Below are positions 1 through 8,722 of a stretch of DNA of 62,796 bases, piece after piece. The notes under the pieces are model-generated. The model ran no database searches. It worked only from the letters and a program-made list of their open reading frames with translations, and was not told where the DNA came from. The stretch covers positions 1 to 62,796 of the forward strand of contig NZ_NVQE01000035.1 in NCBI RefSeq assembly GCF_002591975.1, in the 5' to 3' direction. The first letter of the stretch is position 1; each line of letters opens with the position of its first letter. A program made the translations under genes and the position numbers. This DNA comes from Mycobacterium neglectum. GTDB lineage: Bacteria; Actinomycetota; Actinomycetes; Mycobacteriales; Mycobacteriaceae.

Positions 1-24
1 CGGCCACCCCCGCCCCTGCCGCAT

Positions 25-46
25 CCCCTAGCACGCTGGGGGCCCA
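25..46. repeat. Short GC-rich hairpin element (copy 1)
   Basis: CCCCTAGC, a two-base loop, then GCTGGGGG can fold into an eight-pair hairpin, followed by GCCCA. It resembles the two tandem copies after trxA at 15240-15286, which share the CCCCTAGC start and the GGGCCCA end. The function is not known; a terminator-like or REP-like role is possible. Confidence 0.4.
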
Positions 47-94
47 AGGCGCCCAGGCTCAGCCGGCCAACGGACTATCCGGATAAGGGCTTGT

Positions 95-125
95 TCCCCC
101 GGGCGAAGCCTGGCGCCCGGGGGGA
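95..125. terminator. GC-rich hairpin, possible terminator
   Basis: TCCCCCGGGCG (95-105) and CGCCCGGGGGGA (114-125) pair over 11 bases with one bulge and an eight-base loop. There is no clear T tract, so it is either a weak terminator for a gene left of the window or a structural repeat. Bases 1-158 hold no gene that I can recognise. Confidence 0.35.
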
Positions 126-167
126 CGCCCATCACATCCCGCACGGCGGCCTCGTATTGTGTGGCCC

Positions 168-518
168 ATGTTCATCGTCGCGGTGCTGTGTCTGTGCGCC
201 GCGGTGGCAGTCGCGGGGCTCGGCGTATGGCTGTTGACCAGACCGCGGTCGGCTGACCCCGCCCAATCGGTACTTCGCGGGGTGGCCCCTACTCAACTCG
301 CGGCCGCGGCAATGCTCGCGGCTGCCGGCACCGTCGCGCTTTCGAGCCGTCCCGACACCGCACTCGTCGTGGTCATCGTGTGCGTGATCGGCGCCGTGAG
401 CACCGTGGTGGCCGGCTGCTGGCAGGCGGCCAAGGTCATCGCGAGCAGGGAATCGGCCGCGGCGGCTGATGCTTGCGGTGGTGGCGCCTGCGCGACCTGC
501 ACGCTGTCCTGCAGCTGA
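168..518 (+). CDS. Small two-TM membrane protein with Cys-rich tail (Rv0039c-like)
   Basis: The 116-residue product has two or three hydrophobic segments: the N-terminus up to about residue 20, roughly residues 45-60 and roughly 67-88. It ends in a cysteine-rich tail of pattern CGGGACATCTLSC. Size and its place beside yqgE and the MFS gene match Rv0039c of M. tuberculosis. I chose the ATG at 168 over the GTG at 159 because a TATTGT -10-like hexamer at 155-160 would put the transcription start almost on the ATG, giving a leaderless mRNA, which is common in mycobacteria. Function is unknown. The tail recalls small metal-binding or FeoB-associated Cys-rich peptides, but that is inference. It is convergent with yqgE, 22 bases away. 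Confidence 0.75.
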   Translation: MFIVAVLCLCAAVAVAGLGVWLLTRPRSADPAQSVLRGVAPTQLAAAAMLAAAGTVALSSRPDTALVVVIVCVIGAVSTVVAGCWQAAKVIASRESAAAADACGGGACATCTLSCS

Positions 519-540
519 ATGTGCTGGCGCTGCGCGGGTT

Positions 541-1146
541 TCAGTTGCGGCTGATGTCTATCGGGTGCGTGGCGAGCAGCGACAGCGGCAGCGGCTGACG
601 CCGAAGAACCCGGGCCCACAGATCGCTGCGCGGCTCGGAGAGTACGTCAGACGGCATCGCGGACAGGACAATCCAGTCGTCGCGTTCGATCTCGCCTTCC
701 AGCTGACCGATCGTCCACCCCGAGTAGCCCGCGAAGATCCGGACCCCTTCGATCACCGGCGCGACCGCATCGGGATCGGCGTCCAGATCCACCATCGCCA
801 TACGGCCCTGCACGTGTCGCAGCCCGGGCAGGCCGGCCGGATCGACGCCTACGCGCAGCGTCGCCAGACACAGCGCGGCGTCGCGTTTGACGGGACCTCC
901 GATGAACATGGTCTTCGGTTTGGTGGCCAGCTTCGCCCATTGGGGAAGCACGTTGTACACCGCGGTCTCGCTGGGCCGGTTCAGCACCACGCCGAGCGTG
1001 CCGCCGTCGTTGTGCTCGACGATGTAGATGACGCTGCGCCGGAAGGTCGGCTCGAGAAGATCGGTGTTGGCGAGCAACAATGTGCCCGCCCGGACCCGGT
1101 GTTTTGCAGGCGCGACGAAGTCCTCCGGATCCTCTGAATACGCCAT
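541..1146 (-). CDS. YqgE/AlgH family protein
   Basis: The 201-residue product shows the YqgE/AlgH (DUF179) signatures: GTLLLANTDLLEPTFRRSVIYIVEH near the N-terminus, then GVVLNRPSE, MFIGGPV and FAGYSGWTIGQLEGE. Length is typical for this family, which is a cytosolic alpha/beta fold of unknown biochemical role. It corresponds to Rv0038 of M. tuberculosis. The start is the ATG at 1146. It is divergent from the MFS transporter gene with about 114 bases between them, and that gap presumably holds both promoters. Confidence 0.88.
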   Translation of the reverse strand: MAYSEDPEDFVAPAKHRVRAGTLLLANTDLLEPTFRRSVIYIVEHNDGGTLGVVLNRPSETAVYNVLPQWAKLATKPKTMFIGGPVKRDAALCLATLRVGVDPAGLPGLRHVQGRMAMVDLDADPDAVAPVIEGVRIFAGYSGWTIGQLEGEIERDDWIVLSAMPSDVLSEPRSDLWARVLRRQPLPLSLLATHPIDISRN

Positions 1147-1260
1147 CGGACCATCATCGCATCAGCAACCGGCCAACGTGGCGAACAAACCTCGGCCGTG
1201 GCGATATTTGTACTGTAGATCGGGGGCAGCCGAACATCGATCGGCGACGATCGCCCCCCG

Positions 1261-2565
1261 ATGCAACAGGACGGGATTTCCGTGGTCGACGTACGTGCGC
1301 CGCTCGCCCTGTGGCGGTCGGTGCGCGCCCTTCCCGAATTTCGACGGCTCCTCGAGGTCCGACTCGTCAGTCAGTTCGGTGACGGCCTGTTCGCCGCGGG
1401 CCTCGCGGGCGGCTTGTTGTTCAGCACCGAACGAGCTGCCACGCCGTGGGCCATCGCAGGCTCGTTCGCCGTCCTCTATCTGCCGTACTCGCTGCTCGGC
1501 CCGTTCGCCGGCGCGCTGCTGGATCGGTGGGACAGACGCCTGGTGCTCATCGGCGCCAACATCGGGCGCCTGCTGCTGGTGCTGGTCGTCGCTTGGCTGC
1601 TGGTGGTCAGCGCACACGATCTGGCGATCCTGGTCGCCGCGCTGATCGTCAACGGGTTCACCCGCTTCGTCTCCTCGGGCCTGTCGGCGGCGCTGCCGCA
1701 CGTGGTGCCACGCGAGCAGGTCGTGACGATGAACTCGATCGCCACCGCGGCGGGCGGGGCCGCGGCATTCCTCGGCGCCATTTTCATGCTTGTGCCGCGT
1801 TGGCTGTTCGGTGCCAACGACGTCGGCGCCTCAGCAATCATCTTTCTCGTCTCGGTCCCGGTCGCGCTGGCGCTGTGGCTGTCGTGGCGCTTCCCACCTC
1901 ATCTGCTCGGGCCCGACGACAGCACCCGCGCGATCCACGGGTCGGTCGCGTACGCGGTGGCCACCGGTTGGATGCACGGCGCCCGCACGGTCGCGACGGT
2001 GCCGACGGTGGCCGCGACGCTGGCCGGGCTGGCCGCGCATCGCATGGTGCTCGGAATCAACAGCTTGCTGGTGCTCGTGCTCGTCCGGCACACCGATGTC
2101 CCCGACGTTGCCGGTCTCGGGACGACGGCGTTGTTCTTCGCGGCCGTCGGCATCGGACAGTTCCTTGCCGCTGCGCTCATGCCGATCGCCGTCGCCCGGT
2201 GGGGCCGGTACGCGACAGCCAACGGGTCCCTGGCCATCGCCGCGGTGATTCAGGTCGCCGGCTCCGGTCTGCAGCTGCCGGTGATGATGGTGTGCGGCTT
2301 TCTGCTCGGGCTCGCGGGCCAGGTGGTCAAGCTCTGCGCCGACAGCGCGATGCAGCTGGACGTCGACGACGCGCTGCGCGGCCACGTGTTCACCGTCCAG
2401 GATGCGCTGTTCTGGATCGCGTTCATCATCGCGGTGACAGCGGCGGCCGCGGTGATTCCGCCCGGCGGACACCAACCCGCGCTGGCCCTCGCCGGTGCCG
2501 GCGTCTACCTGCTCGGACTGGCCGCGCACGCGACGCTCGGACGTCGGGCTCGACGCTCGGGCTAA
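1261..2565 (+). CDS. MFS transporter (Rv0037c-like)
   Basis: The 434-residue protein has about twelve hydrophobic segments and the major-facilitator loop GALLDRWDRRLVLI after the second helix (around residues 80-93), typical of drug-exporter-like MFS proteins (MFS_1). No substrate can be read from sequence. It matches Rv0037c, which also sits beside YqgE. The ATG at 1261 gives a 20-residue cytosolic N-terminus; a GTG at 1282 is an alternative. It is followed after 10 bases by the maleylpyruvate-isomerase-like gene, so the two are likely cotranscribed. Confidence 0.85.
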   Translation: MQQDGISVVDVRAPLALWRSVRALPEFRRLLEVRLVSQFGDGLFAAGLAGGLLFSTERAATPWAIAGSFAVLYLPYSLLGPFAGALLDRWDRRLVLIGANIGRLLLVLVVAWLLVVSAHDLAILVAALIVNGFTRFVSSGLSAALPHVVPREQVVTMNSIATAAGGAAAFLGAIFMLVPRWLFGANDVGASAIIFLVSVPVALALWLSWRFPPHLLGPDDSTRAIHGSVAYAVATGWMHGARTVATVPTVAATLAGLAAHRMVLGINSLLVLVLVRHTDVPDVAGLGTTALFFAAVGIGQFLAAALMPIAVARWGRYATANGSLAIAAVIQVAGSGLQLPVMMVCGFLLGLAGQVVKLCADSAMQLDVDDALRGHVFTVQDALFWIAFIIAVTAAAAVIPPGGHQPALALAGAGVYLLGLAAHATLGRRARRSG

Positions 2566-2575
2566 GGTGACCGGC

Positions 2576-3358
2576 ATGGCTGGTGCCGAGCCAATGGTTG
2601 CCGATCTGCGTGCCGAAAGCGACGAACTCGACGCGCTGGTGGCCGATCTTCCCGCCGCGCGCTGGGCCGAGCCCACACCCTCGCAGGGGTGGACGATCGC
2701 TCATCAGATCGCGCACCTGTTGTGGACCGACCGCGTCGCGCTCACCGCCGTCACCGACGAGGCCGGCTTCGCCGCCGTTCTGGACCTGGCATCGAAGGAC
2801 CCGTCCGGATTCGTCGACGCGGGCGCCGAAGATCTCGCCACGGCACCGCCGGCTGAACTGCTCGCCGACTGGCGCCGCACCCGTGGCCGGTTGCACGACG
2901 AACTCCTGACGGTGGCGCAGGGTCGCAAACTGCCGTGGTTCGGTCCGCCGATGAGCGCGCCGTCGATGGCCACCGCACGGCTGATGGAGACGTGGGCGCA
3001 CGGCCTCGACGTGGCCGATGCGCTCGGTGTCGACCGACCTGCGACCTCTCGCCTGAAGTCGATCGCCCACATCGGGGTGCGCACCCGTGACTTCGCCTTC
3101 GTCGTCAACGGCCTTGCGCCACCGGCCGATCCGTTCTTCGTGCAGCTGCGAGCACCCAGCGACTCTCGGGCGTCGACCTGGTCTTGGGGTCCAGACGACG
3201 CCGCGCAGCGCGTCATCGGTTCGGCTCAGGATTTCTGCATGCTGGTCACGCAGCGCCGGCCGCGATCGGTGCTGGACGTGACGGCCACCGGCGAGGACGC
3301 CGAGCGGTGGCTGGGCATCGCACAGGCGTTCGCCGGTCCGCCCGGACCCGGTCGTTAG
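2576..3358 (+). CDS. TIGR03084-type metal-binding protein, mycothiol-dependent isomerase N-terminal fold (Rv0036c-like)
   Basis: The 260-residue protein begins with a DinB/maleylpyruvate isomerase N-terminal four-helix domain. It shows W-x-x-P-T-P-S-Q-G-W-T-I-A-H-Q-I-A-H-L early (His at about 43 and 47) and the METWAHGLDVADALG segment near residue 145, whose His would complete a metal site. Family members are proposed to be mycothiol-linked or metal-binding enzymes; the substrate is unknown. I chose the ATG at 2576, just after the MFS stop with GGTGA upstream; a second Met lies six codons later. The stop overlaps by 4 nt the stop of the convergent Asp-rich gene. Confidence 0.82.
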   Translation: MAGAEPMVADLRAESDELDALVADLPAARWAEPTPSQGWTIAHQIAHLLWTDRVALTAVTDEAGFAAVLDLASKDPSGFVDAGAEDLATAPPAELLADWRRTRGRLHDELLTVAQGRKLPWFGPPMSAPSMATARLMETWAHGLDVADALGVDRPATSRLKSIAHIGVRTRDFAFVVNGLAPPADPFFVQLRAPSDSRASTWSWGPDDAAQRVIGSAQDFCMLVTQRRPRSVLDVTATGEDAERWLGIAQAFAGPPGPGR

Positions 3359-3852
3359 AGCTCGTCGGCGCCGTCGGCCTTACCGTCGGCATCGCTGTCG
3401 CGCAGCTTGACGTCCCACCGTCCGTCGCCGTCGGTGTCGACGTAGGCGTGCTCGGCGCTCACCGCGCGGTCGGCCAGCCCGTCACCGTCGGAGTCGAGAA
3501 GGCGGTCGTCGGCCTGACCGTCGGCGTCGACATCTACCACCACTCCCCCGGTGTGTTCCACGCCGTCGAGCCCGAACCATCTCAACAGCCCGACCCGGTC
3601 CACGCTCACCATCCAGGTGCCGGTGCCGTCATCGGTGAAGTAGGCGGCCCCGGAAAGCCCTGCGAGATGATCGCGCACCAGGTGATCGGCGATGCCGTCG
3701 GCGTCCAGGTCGGCCATCGCGTCATCGAGCAGGCCGTCGCCGTCGTGATCCAGGCCGACGGCGTCGAACGCACCATCGCCATTCAGGTCGATATCGGGCG
3801 CCGCGGTCCAGATGGTGGCCGAGCCGTCGCCGTCACCGAGGCAGTACTCCAT
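3355..3852 (-). CDS. Asp/Gly-rich repeat protein with calcium-loop-like motifs (Rv3906c-like)
   Basis: The 165-residue protein consists largely of repeated acidic loops such as DLNGDGAFD, DHDGDGLLDD, DLDADGIAD, DVDADGQADD, DSDGDGLAD, DTDGDGRWD and DSDADGKADG. These follow the DxDxDGxxD pattern of thrombospondin type 3, dockerin and EF-hand calcium loops. No signal peptide or membrane helix is visible. Its place directly downstream of pcnA matches Rv3906c. The ATG at 3852 lies 5 bases after the pcnA stop, so it is probably transcribed with pcnA. Calcium binding is inferred from motif density; the role is unknown. Confidence 0.75.
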   Translation of the reverse strand: MEYCLGDGDGSATIWTAAPDIDLNGDGAFDAVGLDHDGDGLLDDAMADLDADGIADHLVRDHLAGLSGAAYFTDDGTGTWMVSVDRVGLLRWFGLDGVEHTGGVVVDVDADGQADDRLLDSDGDGLADRAVSAEHAYVDTDGDGRWDVKLRDSDADGKADGADEL

Positions 3853-3857
3853 ACCGA

Positions 3858-5366
3858 TCAGACGGGGCGGTCGCCCCGCGAGTTCCACCACTTCGTCAGT
3901 TCTTCGACTGCTTCCTCATGCGACAGCGGGCCGCGGTCGAGACGAAGTTCTTTGAGGTAGCGCCATGCCTCGCCGACCTGTGGTCCGGCGGGGATGTCGA
4001 GCAACCGCATGATCTCGTTGCCGTCCAGATCCGGGCGCACTCGCGCCAGATCCTCCTTTTCAGCCAACTCGGCGATCCGGTGCTCGAGATCGTCGTAGGC
4101 CGCCTGCAGTCGCGCGGCACGCCGCTTGTTACGGGTGGTGCAGTCGGCGCGAACCAGCTTGTGCAATCGGGGCAACAGCGGACCGGCATCGGTGACATAG
4201 CGTCGCACCGCCGAATCGCTCCACCGGCCCGTGCCGCTGCCGTCCGCATAACCGTGGAACCGCAGGTGCAGATACACCAGCTGGGAGACGTCCTCGACCA
4301 TCTGCTTCGAATACTTCAGCGCCCGCATCCGCTTGCGGGCCATCTTCGCGCCCACCACCTCGTGATGGTGAAAGCTGACGCCGCCGTCGGCCTCGTGCTT
4401 GCGCGTGGACGGCTTGCCGATGTCGTGCAGCAGCGCCGCCCAGCGCAGCACCAGATCCGGACCGCCGTTCGGATCCTCCAGGTCGATCGCCTGGCGCAAC
4501 ACCGTCAGCGAATGCCAGTACACATCCTTGTGCTGATGGTGTTCGTCGATGGCCATCCGCATGGCACCCACCTCGGGCAGGACGACATCGCCGAGGCCGG
4601 TCTGCACCATCAGGTCGATGCCCGCGACCGGATCGGCGCCGAGCAGCAGCTTGTCCAACTCGGCGGCCACCCGTTCGGCGGAGATCCGGCCGAGCTGCGG
4701 CGCCATCTCGACAAGGGCCGCCACCACCCTCGGTGCGACGGTGAAGCCCAGCTGGGAGACGAAACGCGCCGCCCGCAGCATCCGCAGCGGATCGTCACCG
4801 AACGACCTCTCCGGGGCCGCCGGGGTGTCCAGCGTCTTCGCGCGCACAGCCGCCAACCCGCCGAGCGGATCGTGGAACTCACCGAGCCCGCCTGGTCCAT
4901 CGGGGTCGATGCGCACCGCCATCGCGTTCGCGGTGAAATCGCGGCGCACGAGATCGCCGTCGAGGCTGTCGCCGAATTGCACCTCCGGGTTGCGCGACAC
5001 CTGGTCGTAGGTGTCGGCGCGGTACGTGGTGATCTCCAGGCGGTCACCGGCCTTACCGACGCCGACCGTGCCGAACTGGATACCCGTGTCCCACAGTGCG
5101 TCGGCCCAGCCGCGCAACATCGCCTGCATCTGCTCGGGGCGCGCGTCGGTGGTGAAGTCGAGGTCATTGCCGAGCCGGCCCAATAGCGCGTCGCGCACGC
5201 TGCCGCCGACGAGGAAGAGCTCGTGACCCGCGTCAGCGAACACGCGACCCAGGTCGCGCAAGACGTCGCCGTGCTGGTTCAGGGCAACCTGCGCTGCACC
5301 CAGCAGTTCGGCGTCACTAGCTGATCCGGCCACGTTCGGACACCCTAATAGCAACGGCTCCATCAC
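3858..5366 (-). CDS. pcnA: CCA-adding tRNA nucleotidyltransferase
   Basis: The 502-residue enzyme adds or repairs the 3' CCA of tRNAs. Class II nucleotidyltransferase motifs are clear: LVGGSVRDALLGR followed by DLDFTTDARPEQ (catalytic Asp pair), then VRRDFTANAMA and the GDDPLRMLRAARF neck motif. An HD-type metal domain follows (LHDIGKPSTRKHE, FHHHEVVGAKM). The length matches the approximately 480-residue M. tuberculosis PcnA (Rv3907c). The start is the GTG at 5366 or the immediately following ATG at 5363. It is divergent from mutT4, and an Asp-rich gene follows in the same direction. Confidence 0.95.
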   Translation of the reverse strand: MMEPLLLGCPNVAGSASDAELLGAAQVALNQHGDVLRDLGRVFADAGHELFLVGGSVRDALLGRLGNDLDFTTDARPEQMQAMLRGWADALWDTGIQFGTVGVGKAGDRLEITTYRADTYDQVSRNPEVQFGDSLDGDLVRRDFTANAMAVRIDPDGPGGLGEFHDPLGGLAAVRAKTLDTPAAPERSFGDDPLRMLRAARFVSQLGFTVAPRVVAALVEMAPQLGRISAERVAAELDKLLLGADPVAGIDLMVQTGLGDVVLPEVGAMRMAIDEHHQHKDVYWHSLTVLRQAIDLEDPNGGPDLVLRWAALLHDIGKPSTRKHEADGGVSFHHHEVVGAKMARKRMRALKYSKQMVEDVSQLVYLHLRFHGYADGSGTGRWSDSAVRRYVTDAGPLLPRLHKLVRADCTTRNKRRAARLQAAYDDLEHRIAELAEKEDLARVRPDLDGNEIMRLLDIPAGPQVGEAWRYLKELRLDRGPLSHEEAVEELTKWWNSRGDRPV

Positions 5367-5417
5367 GACCGGTGAGTGCGACGGGAGCGATACTTCATGG
5401 CAGCTACTATCGCTTGG

Positions 5418-6200
5418 GTGTCGGACGGCGAACAGGCAAGACCACGACGGCGCCGCGGCCGTCGTCGCGGCCGCCGTGCGGCAGGTCCTCCCGAAGCCCT
5501 CCCCACAGAATCAGCGGACCGCTCCGAGCACCGCAACAATGCGGCCGTCAACGGCACGAAAGACCAGGCAAACTCGCAGCCCAAGCCTCAGAAGTCGCGG
5601 CCGCGCCGTCCGCCTGACCGCTTGCGCACGGTGCACGAGACGTCGGCAGGGGGCCTGGTCATCGACGGCATCGACGGCCCAAAGGATGGCCAGGTGGCGG
5701 CCCTGATCGGACGCACGGACCGGCGTGGCCGCATGCTCTGGTCACTGCCGAAGGGACATATAGAAGTCGGCGAGACAGCCGAACAAACCGCCATCCGCGA
5801 GGTCGCCGAGGAGACCGGGATCCAGGGCAGCGTGCTGGCCGCGCTCGGCAGCATCGACTACTGGTTCGTCACCGAGGGTCGCCGCGTGCACAAAACCGTG
5901 CACCATTACCTGATGCAATTCCTCGACGGTGAGCTGTCCGACGAGGACGTCGAGGTCAGCGAGGTGGCCTGGGTGCCGCTGAAGGACTTGCCGTCCCGCT
6001 TGGCTTACGCCGACGAACGCCGGCTCGCCGAGCTCGCCGGTGAGCTCATCGACAAACTGCACGCGGACGGGCCCACCGCGTTACCACCGCTGCCACGGTC
6101 CTCACCGCGGCGACGGGCCCAGACGCACTCGCACACCCGCAACCGTCGTCCCGACGAAGAGACAACTCGGCGGACGAACGGATGCGGCCAAGGGCCGTGA
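5418..6200 (+). CDS. mutT4: Nudix hydrolase MutT4
   Basis: The 260-residue protein has a basic, Arg-rich N-terminal extension (first 60 or so residues, several RRRRGRRRG runs) and then a Nudix domain with a complete box: GHIEVGETAEQTAIREVAEETGI. MutT family proteins hydrolyse nucleoside diphosphates linked to another moiety; MutT4 (Rv3908) is grouped with oxidised-nucleotide sanitation enzymes. The GTG at 5418 aligns with the M. tuberculosis start. A TACTAT -10-like hexamer at 5404-5409 suggests a leaderless or nearly leaderless mRNA. The end overlaps the next gene, so it heads the operon running into murJ. Confidence 0.92.
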   Translation: MSDGEQARPRRRRGRRRGRRAAGPPEALPTESADRSEHRNNAAVNGTKDQANSQPKPQKSRPRRPPDRLRTVHETSAGGLVIDGIDGPKDGQVAALIGRTDRRGRMLWSLPKGHIEVGETAEQTAIREVAEETGIQGSVLAALGSIDYWFVTEGRRVHKTVHHYLMQFLDGELSDEDVEVSEVAWVPLKDLPSRLAYADERRLAELAGELIDKLHADGPTALPPLPRSSPRRRAQTHSHTRNRRPDEETTRRTNGCGQGP

Positions 6201-8722
6201 TCACCGCTGGGCCCACGCCCGAAGGGCTGGGGGCGCGCCTGCTCGCCACGATCGGGCTGCTGGCGCTGTTCGTCGTTCCGATGGTGCTCCCCCACTCCGC
6301 TGCGGGCGAACCTGGCTCGACTCCGTTCCTTTCGGTGCGCATCGACCGCGTTACCCCCGAGGTCGTCACCACCACCAGCGAACCGGTCGTCACGGTCACC
6401 GGCACCGTGCAGAACGTCGGTGACCGACCCGTGCGCGACGTGATGGTTCGTCTCGAGGACACCGCCGCGGTCAAGTCGTCGGCCGGCCTTCGAACCAACC
6501 TCGCCGGCAACGTCGACCAGTTTGAGCCTGTCGCCGAATTCGTCACCCTCGCACCGGAATTGGCGCGCGGACGCGATGTTCCGTTCACACTGTCCTACCC
6601 GCTGCGGTCCGCGGCGGAACCGTCGCTGGGTATCGAGGCGCCCGGTGTCTACCCGGTGATGGTCAACGTCAACGGCACTCCCGATTACGGCGCACCAGCA
6701 CGCCTCGATGACGCCCGGTTCCTGCTGCCGGTGCTCGGTGTGCCGCGTGACCCGGCCGCCGACGACGCCGACACCGAAGACGCCCTGACGGCGCTGGTAC
6801 CGCCAGACACCTCCAGGCCCGTCGGCCTGACCCTGCTGTGGCCGATCGCCGATCGGCCCCGGCTGGCCGCGGGCGCACCCGGTGGCACCACACCGATCCG
6901 GTTCATCGACGACGACCTCGCGACGTCACTGGCACCGGGCGGACGACTGGACACGCTGCTTTCGGCCGTGGAGTTCGCGACCGGCCCGCGGGTCGATCCC
7001 GACGGGCACCTCCGCCTCACGACGTGTCTGGCCGTGGATCCCGACCTGCTCGTCAGTGTCAACGCGATGACGGGCGGCTACGTCGTCAACGACGGTCCCG
7101 ACGCCGGACCGGGCACGCCGACGCACCCGGGCGCGGGCCAGGACGCCGCGGTGGCCTGGCTCAACCGGCTCAGGACCCTCGCGCAGGGAATGTGCGTCGC
7201 ATCGACCACCTACGCGCAGGCCGACCTCGACGCGCTGCGCCGGGTCGGGGACCCCGGTCTGTCCGGCATCGCCGTCAAGACCGCCGGTGACATCGTCGAC
7301 CAGATTCTCGGGGTGGCGTCGGTCCGCGGCGCGAGCCTGATCGGCGACGGACCGCTCACCGGGCCCGCCGTGCAACTGCTGTCCAACCAGGGGCAGCGCG
7401 TAGCGATCGGCGCGGCGGAGGTCGCCACCGCATCGGAGTCCGACGGCTCCGAGACCGCGGCGCCGGGCGCCGCCGATGTGACGCCGGTGCGCTACACGCC
7501 GGACCTGGTCGCGGCGCCGTTCGACCCGGCGGTCGGCGCCGCTCTCGCCGCAGCCGGCGCCGAACCGGTGTCCCCGTCCTACCTCGACCCATCCCTGGCG
7601 ATCCCTGTACAACACGGATCCGAGGTCGCACGCAGGCAGGATGCGATCGGCGCGATCATGTGGCGGGCCTTGCGGCCCGACATCTCCCCGCGAACCGAGA
7701 TCCTGATGCCGCCGATGGCATGGAGTCCGCAACCGGCCGATGCGCAGGCGGTGCTCACCGCGGCGGCGACCATGGTCAACGCCGGGATGGCGCGCCCGCG
7801 GCCGTTGCCCCAGGTGATCACGGAGGCCAATGCGGTACCGCCGCAGCCCGTCGCGCCGATGCCCGACACCGCACTCGGAGATCCGCGCGGACGGTTCGAC
7901 GACTCTGTCGTATCCGGCATTGCCGCGGTGACGGGCCGGCTGTGGGGACTGACTGCGGCGCTGACCACCGACGAGCGCACCGGCCTCACCGGCTACGGAT
8001 ACACTGCGCCCCTTCGCGAGGACTCGCTGCGCGCACTGAGCCAGTCGGTGCCACCCGATGCCCGCAATGGTCTTGCGCAGCAACGTCTCACGACAGTCGG
8101 CCGCACTGTCAACGATCTCTTCAATGCGGTCACCATCGTCAACCCCGGCGGCTCGTACACACTGGCGACCGAACGTAGCCCGCTACCGCTCGCGTTGCGC
8201 AACAACCTGCCTGTGCCGATCCGGGTGCAGCTGGATGTCGACGCTCCTCCTGGCATGACCGTCACGGACATGGGCGTGATCGAACTGCCGCCCGGCTTCC
8301 TGCCGCTCAAGGTTCCGATCGAGGTGCACTTCACCCAACGCGTCGCCGTCGATGTGGCCCTGCGCACCGCCGACGGACTGGCGCTCGGCGAACCCGTGCG
8401 GTTGTCGGTGCACTCCAACGCGTACGGCAAGGTGCTGTTCTTCATCACACTGACCGGCGGGGCGATCCTCGCGCTGCTCGTCGGCCGACGGCTGTGGCAC
8501 CGGTTCCGCGGTCAGCCCGACCGCGCCGACCTCGACCGGCCCGACCCCCTCGACGTCGCACTGCGCTTCGACGACGCCAGCGCGCCGGTCACCCCCACCG
8601 GCAGTAGTGGAATCGCCGGTTCCACCGGCAATGGCCGAATCGCCGGTTCCACCGGCAGTAGTGGAATCGCCGGTTCCACCGGCAGTAGTGGAATCGCCGG
8701 TTCCACCGGCAGTGAGAAATGA
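6182..8722 (+). CDS. DUF6049-type exported membrane-anchored protein (Rv3909-like)
   Basis: The 846-residue protein has an N-terminal signal-like helix (about residues 18-40, ending near HSAAGEPG) and a large extracytoplasmic region. This starts with a CARDB-like beta domain (VRIDRVTPEVVTTTSEPVVTVTGTVQNVG). A C-terminal TM helix (about 750-770) and a short cytosolic tail follow. It sits between mutT4 and murJ as Rv3909 does, and a cell-envelope role is inferred from that. The tail ends in four copies of a 9-residue repeat encoded by a 27-bp tandem repeat. The ATG at 6182 overlaps mutT4 by 19 nt; the GTG at 6197, which would form a GTGA overlap, is an equally plausible start. The stop forms an ATGA overlap with murJ. 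Confidence 0.88.
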   Translation: MRPRAVITAGPTPEGLGARLLATIGLLALFVVPMVLPHSAAGEPGSTPFLSVRIDRVTPEVVTTTSEPVVTVTGTVQNVGDRPVRDVMVRLEDTAAVKSSAGLRTNLAGNVDQFEPVAEFVTLAPELARGRDVPFTLSYPLRSAAEPSLGIEAPGVYPVMVNVNGTPDYGAPARLDDARFLLPVLGVPRDPAADDADTEDALTALVPPDTSRPVGLTLLWPIADRPRLAAGAPGGTTPIRFIDDDLATSLAPGGRLDTLLSAVEFATGPRVDPDGHLRLTTCLAVDPDLLVSVNAMTGGYVVNDGPDAGPGTPTHPGAGQDAAVAWLNRLRTLAQGMCVASTTYAQADLDALRRVGDPGLSGIAVKTAGDIVDQILGVASVRGASLIGDGPLTGPAVQLLSNQGQRVAIGAAEVATASESDGSETAAPGAADVTPVRYTPDLVAAPFDPAVGAALAAAGAEPVSPSYLDPSLAIPVQHGSEVARRQDAIGAIMWRALRPDISPRTEILMPPMAWSPQPADAQAVLTAAATMVNAGMARPRPLPQVITEANAVPPQPVAPMPDTALGDPRGRFDDSVVSGIAAVTGRLWGLTAALTTDERTGLTGYGYTAPLREDSLRALSQSVPPDARNGLAQQRLTTVGRTVNDLFNAVTIVNPGGSYTLATERSPLPLALRNNLPVPIRVQLDVDAPPGMTVTDMGVIELPPGFLPLKVPIEVHFTQRVAVDVALRTADGLALGEPVRLSVHSNAYGKVLFFITLTGGAILALLVGRRLWHRFRGQPDRADLDRPDPLDVALRFDDASAPVTPTGSSGIAGSTGNGRIAGSTGSSGIAGSTGSSGIAGSTGSEK
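8597..8713 (+). repeat. 27-bp tandem repeat (4 units) at the end of the Rv3909-like gene
   Basis: Four head-to-tail 27-bp units (8597-8623, 8624-8650, 8651-8677, 8678-8704) and a 9-base partial unit encode T-G-S-S-G-I-A-G-S. The second unit has variant codons (NGR instead of SSG). It ends 5 bases before the murJ ATG. This looks like a variable-number tandem repeat that changes protein length in steps of nine residues. Confidence 0.9.
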
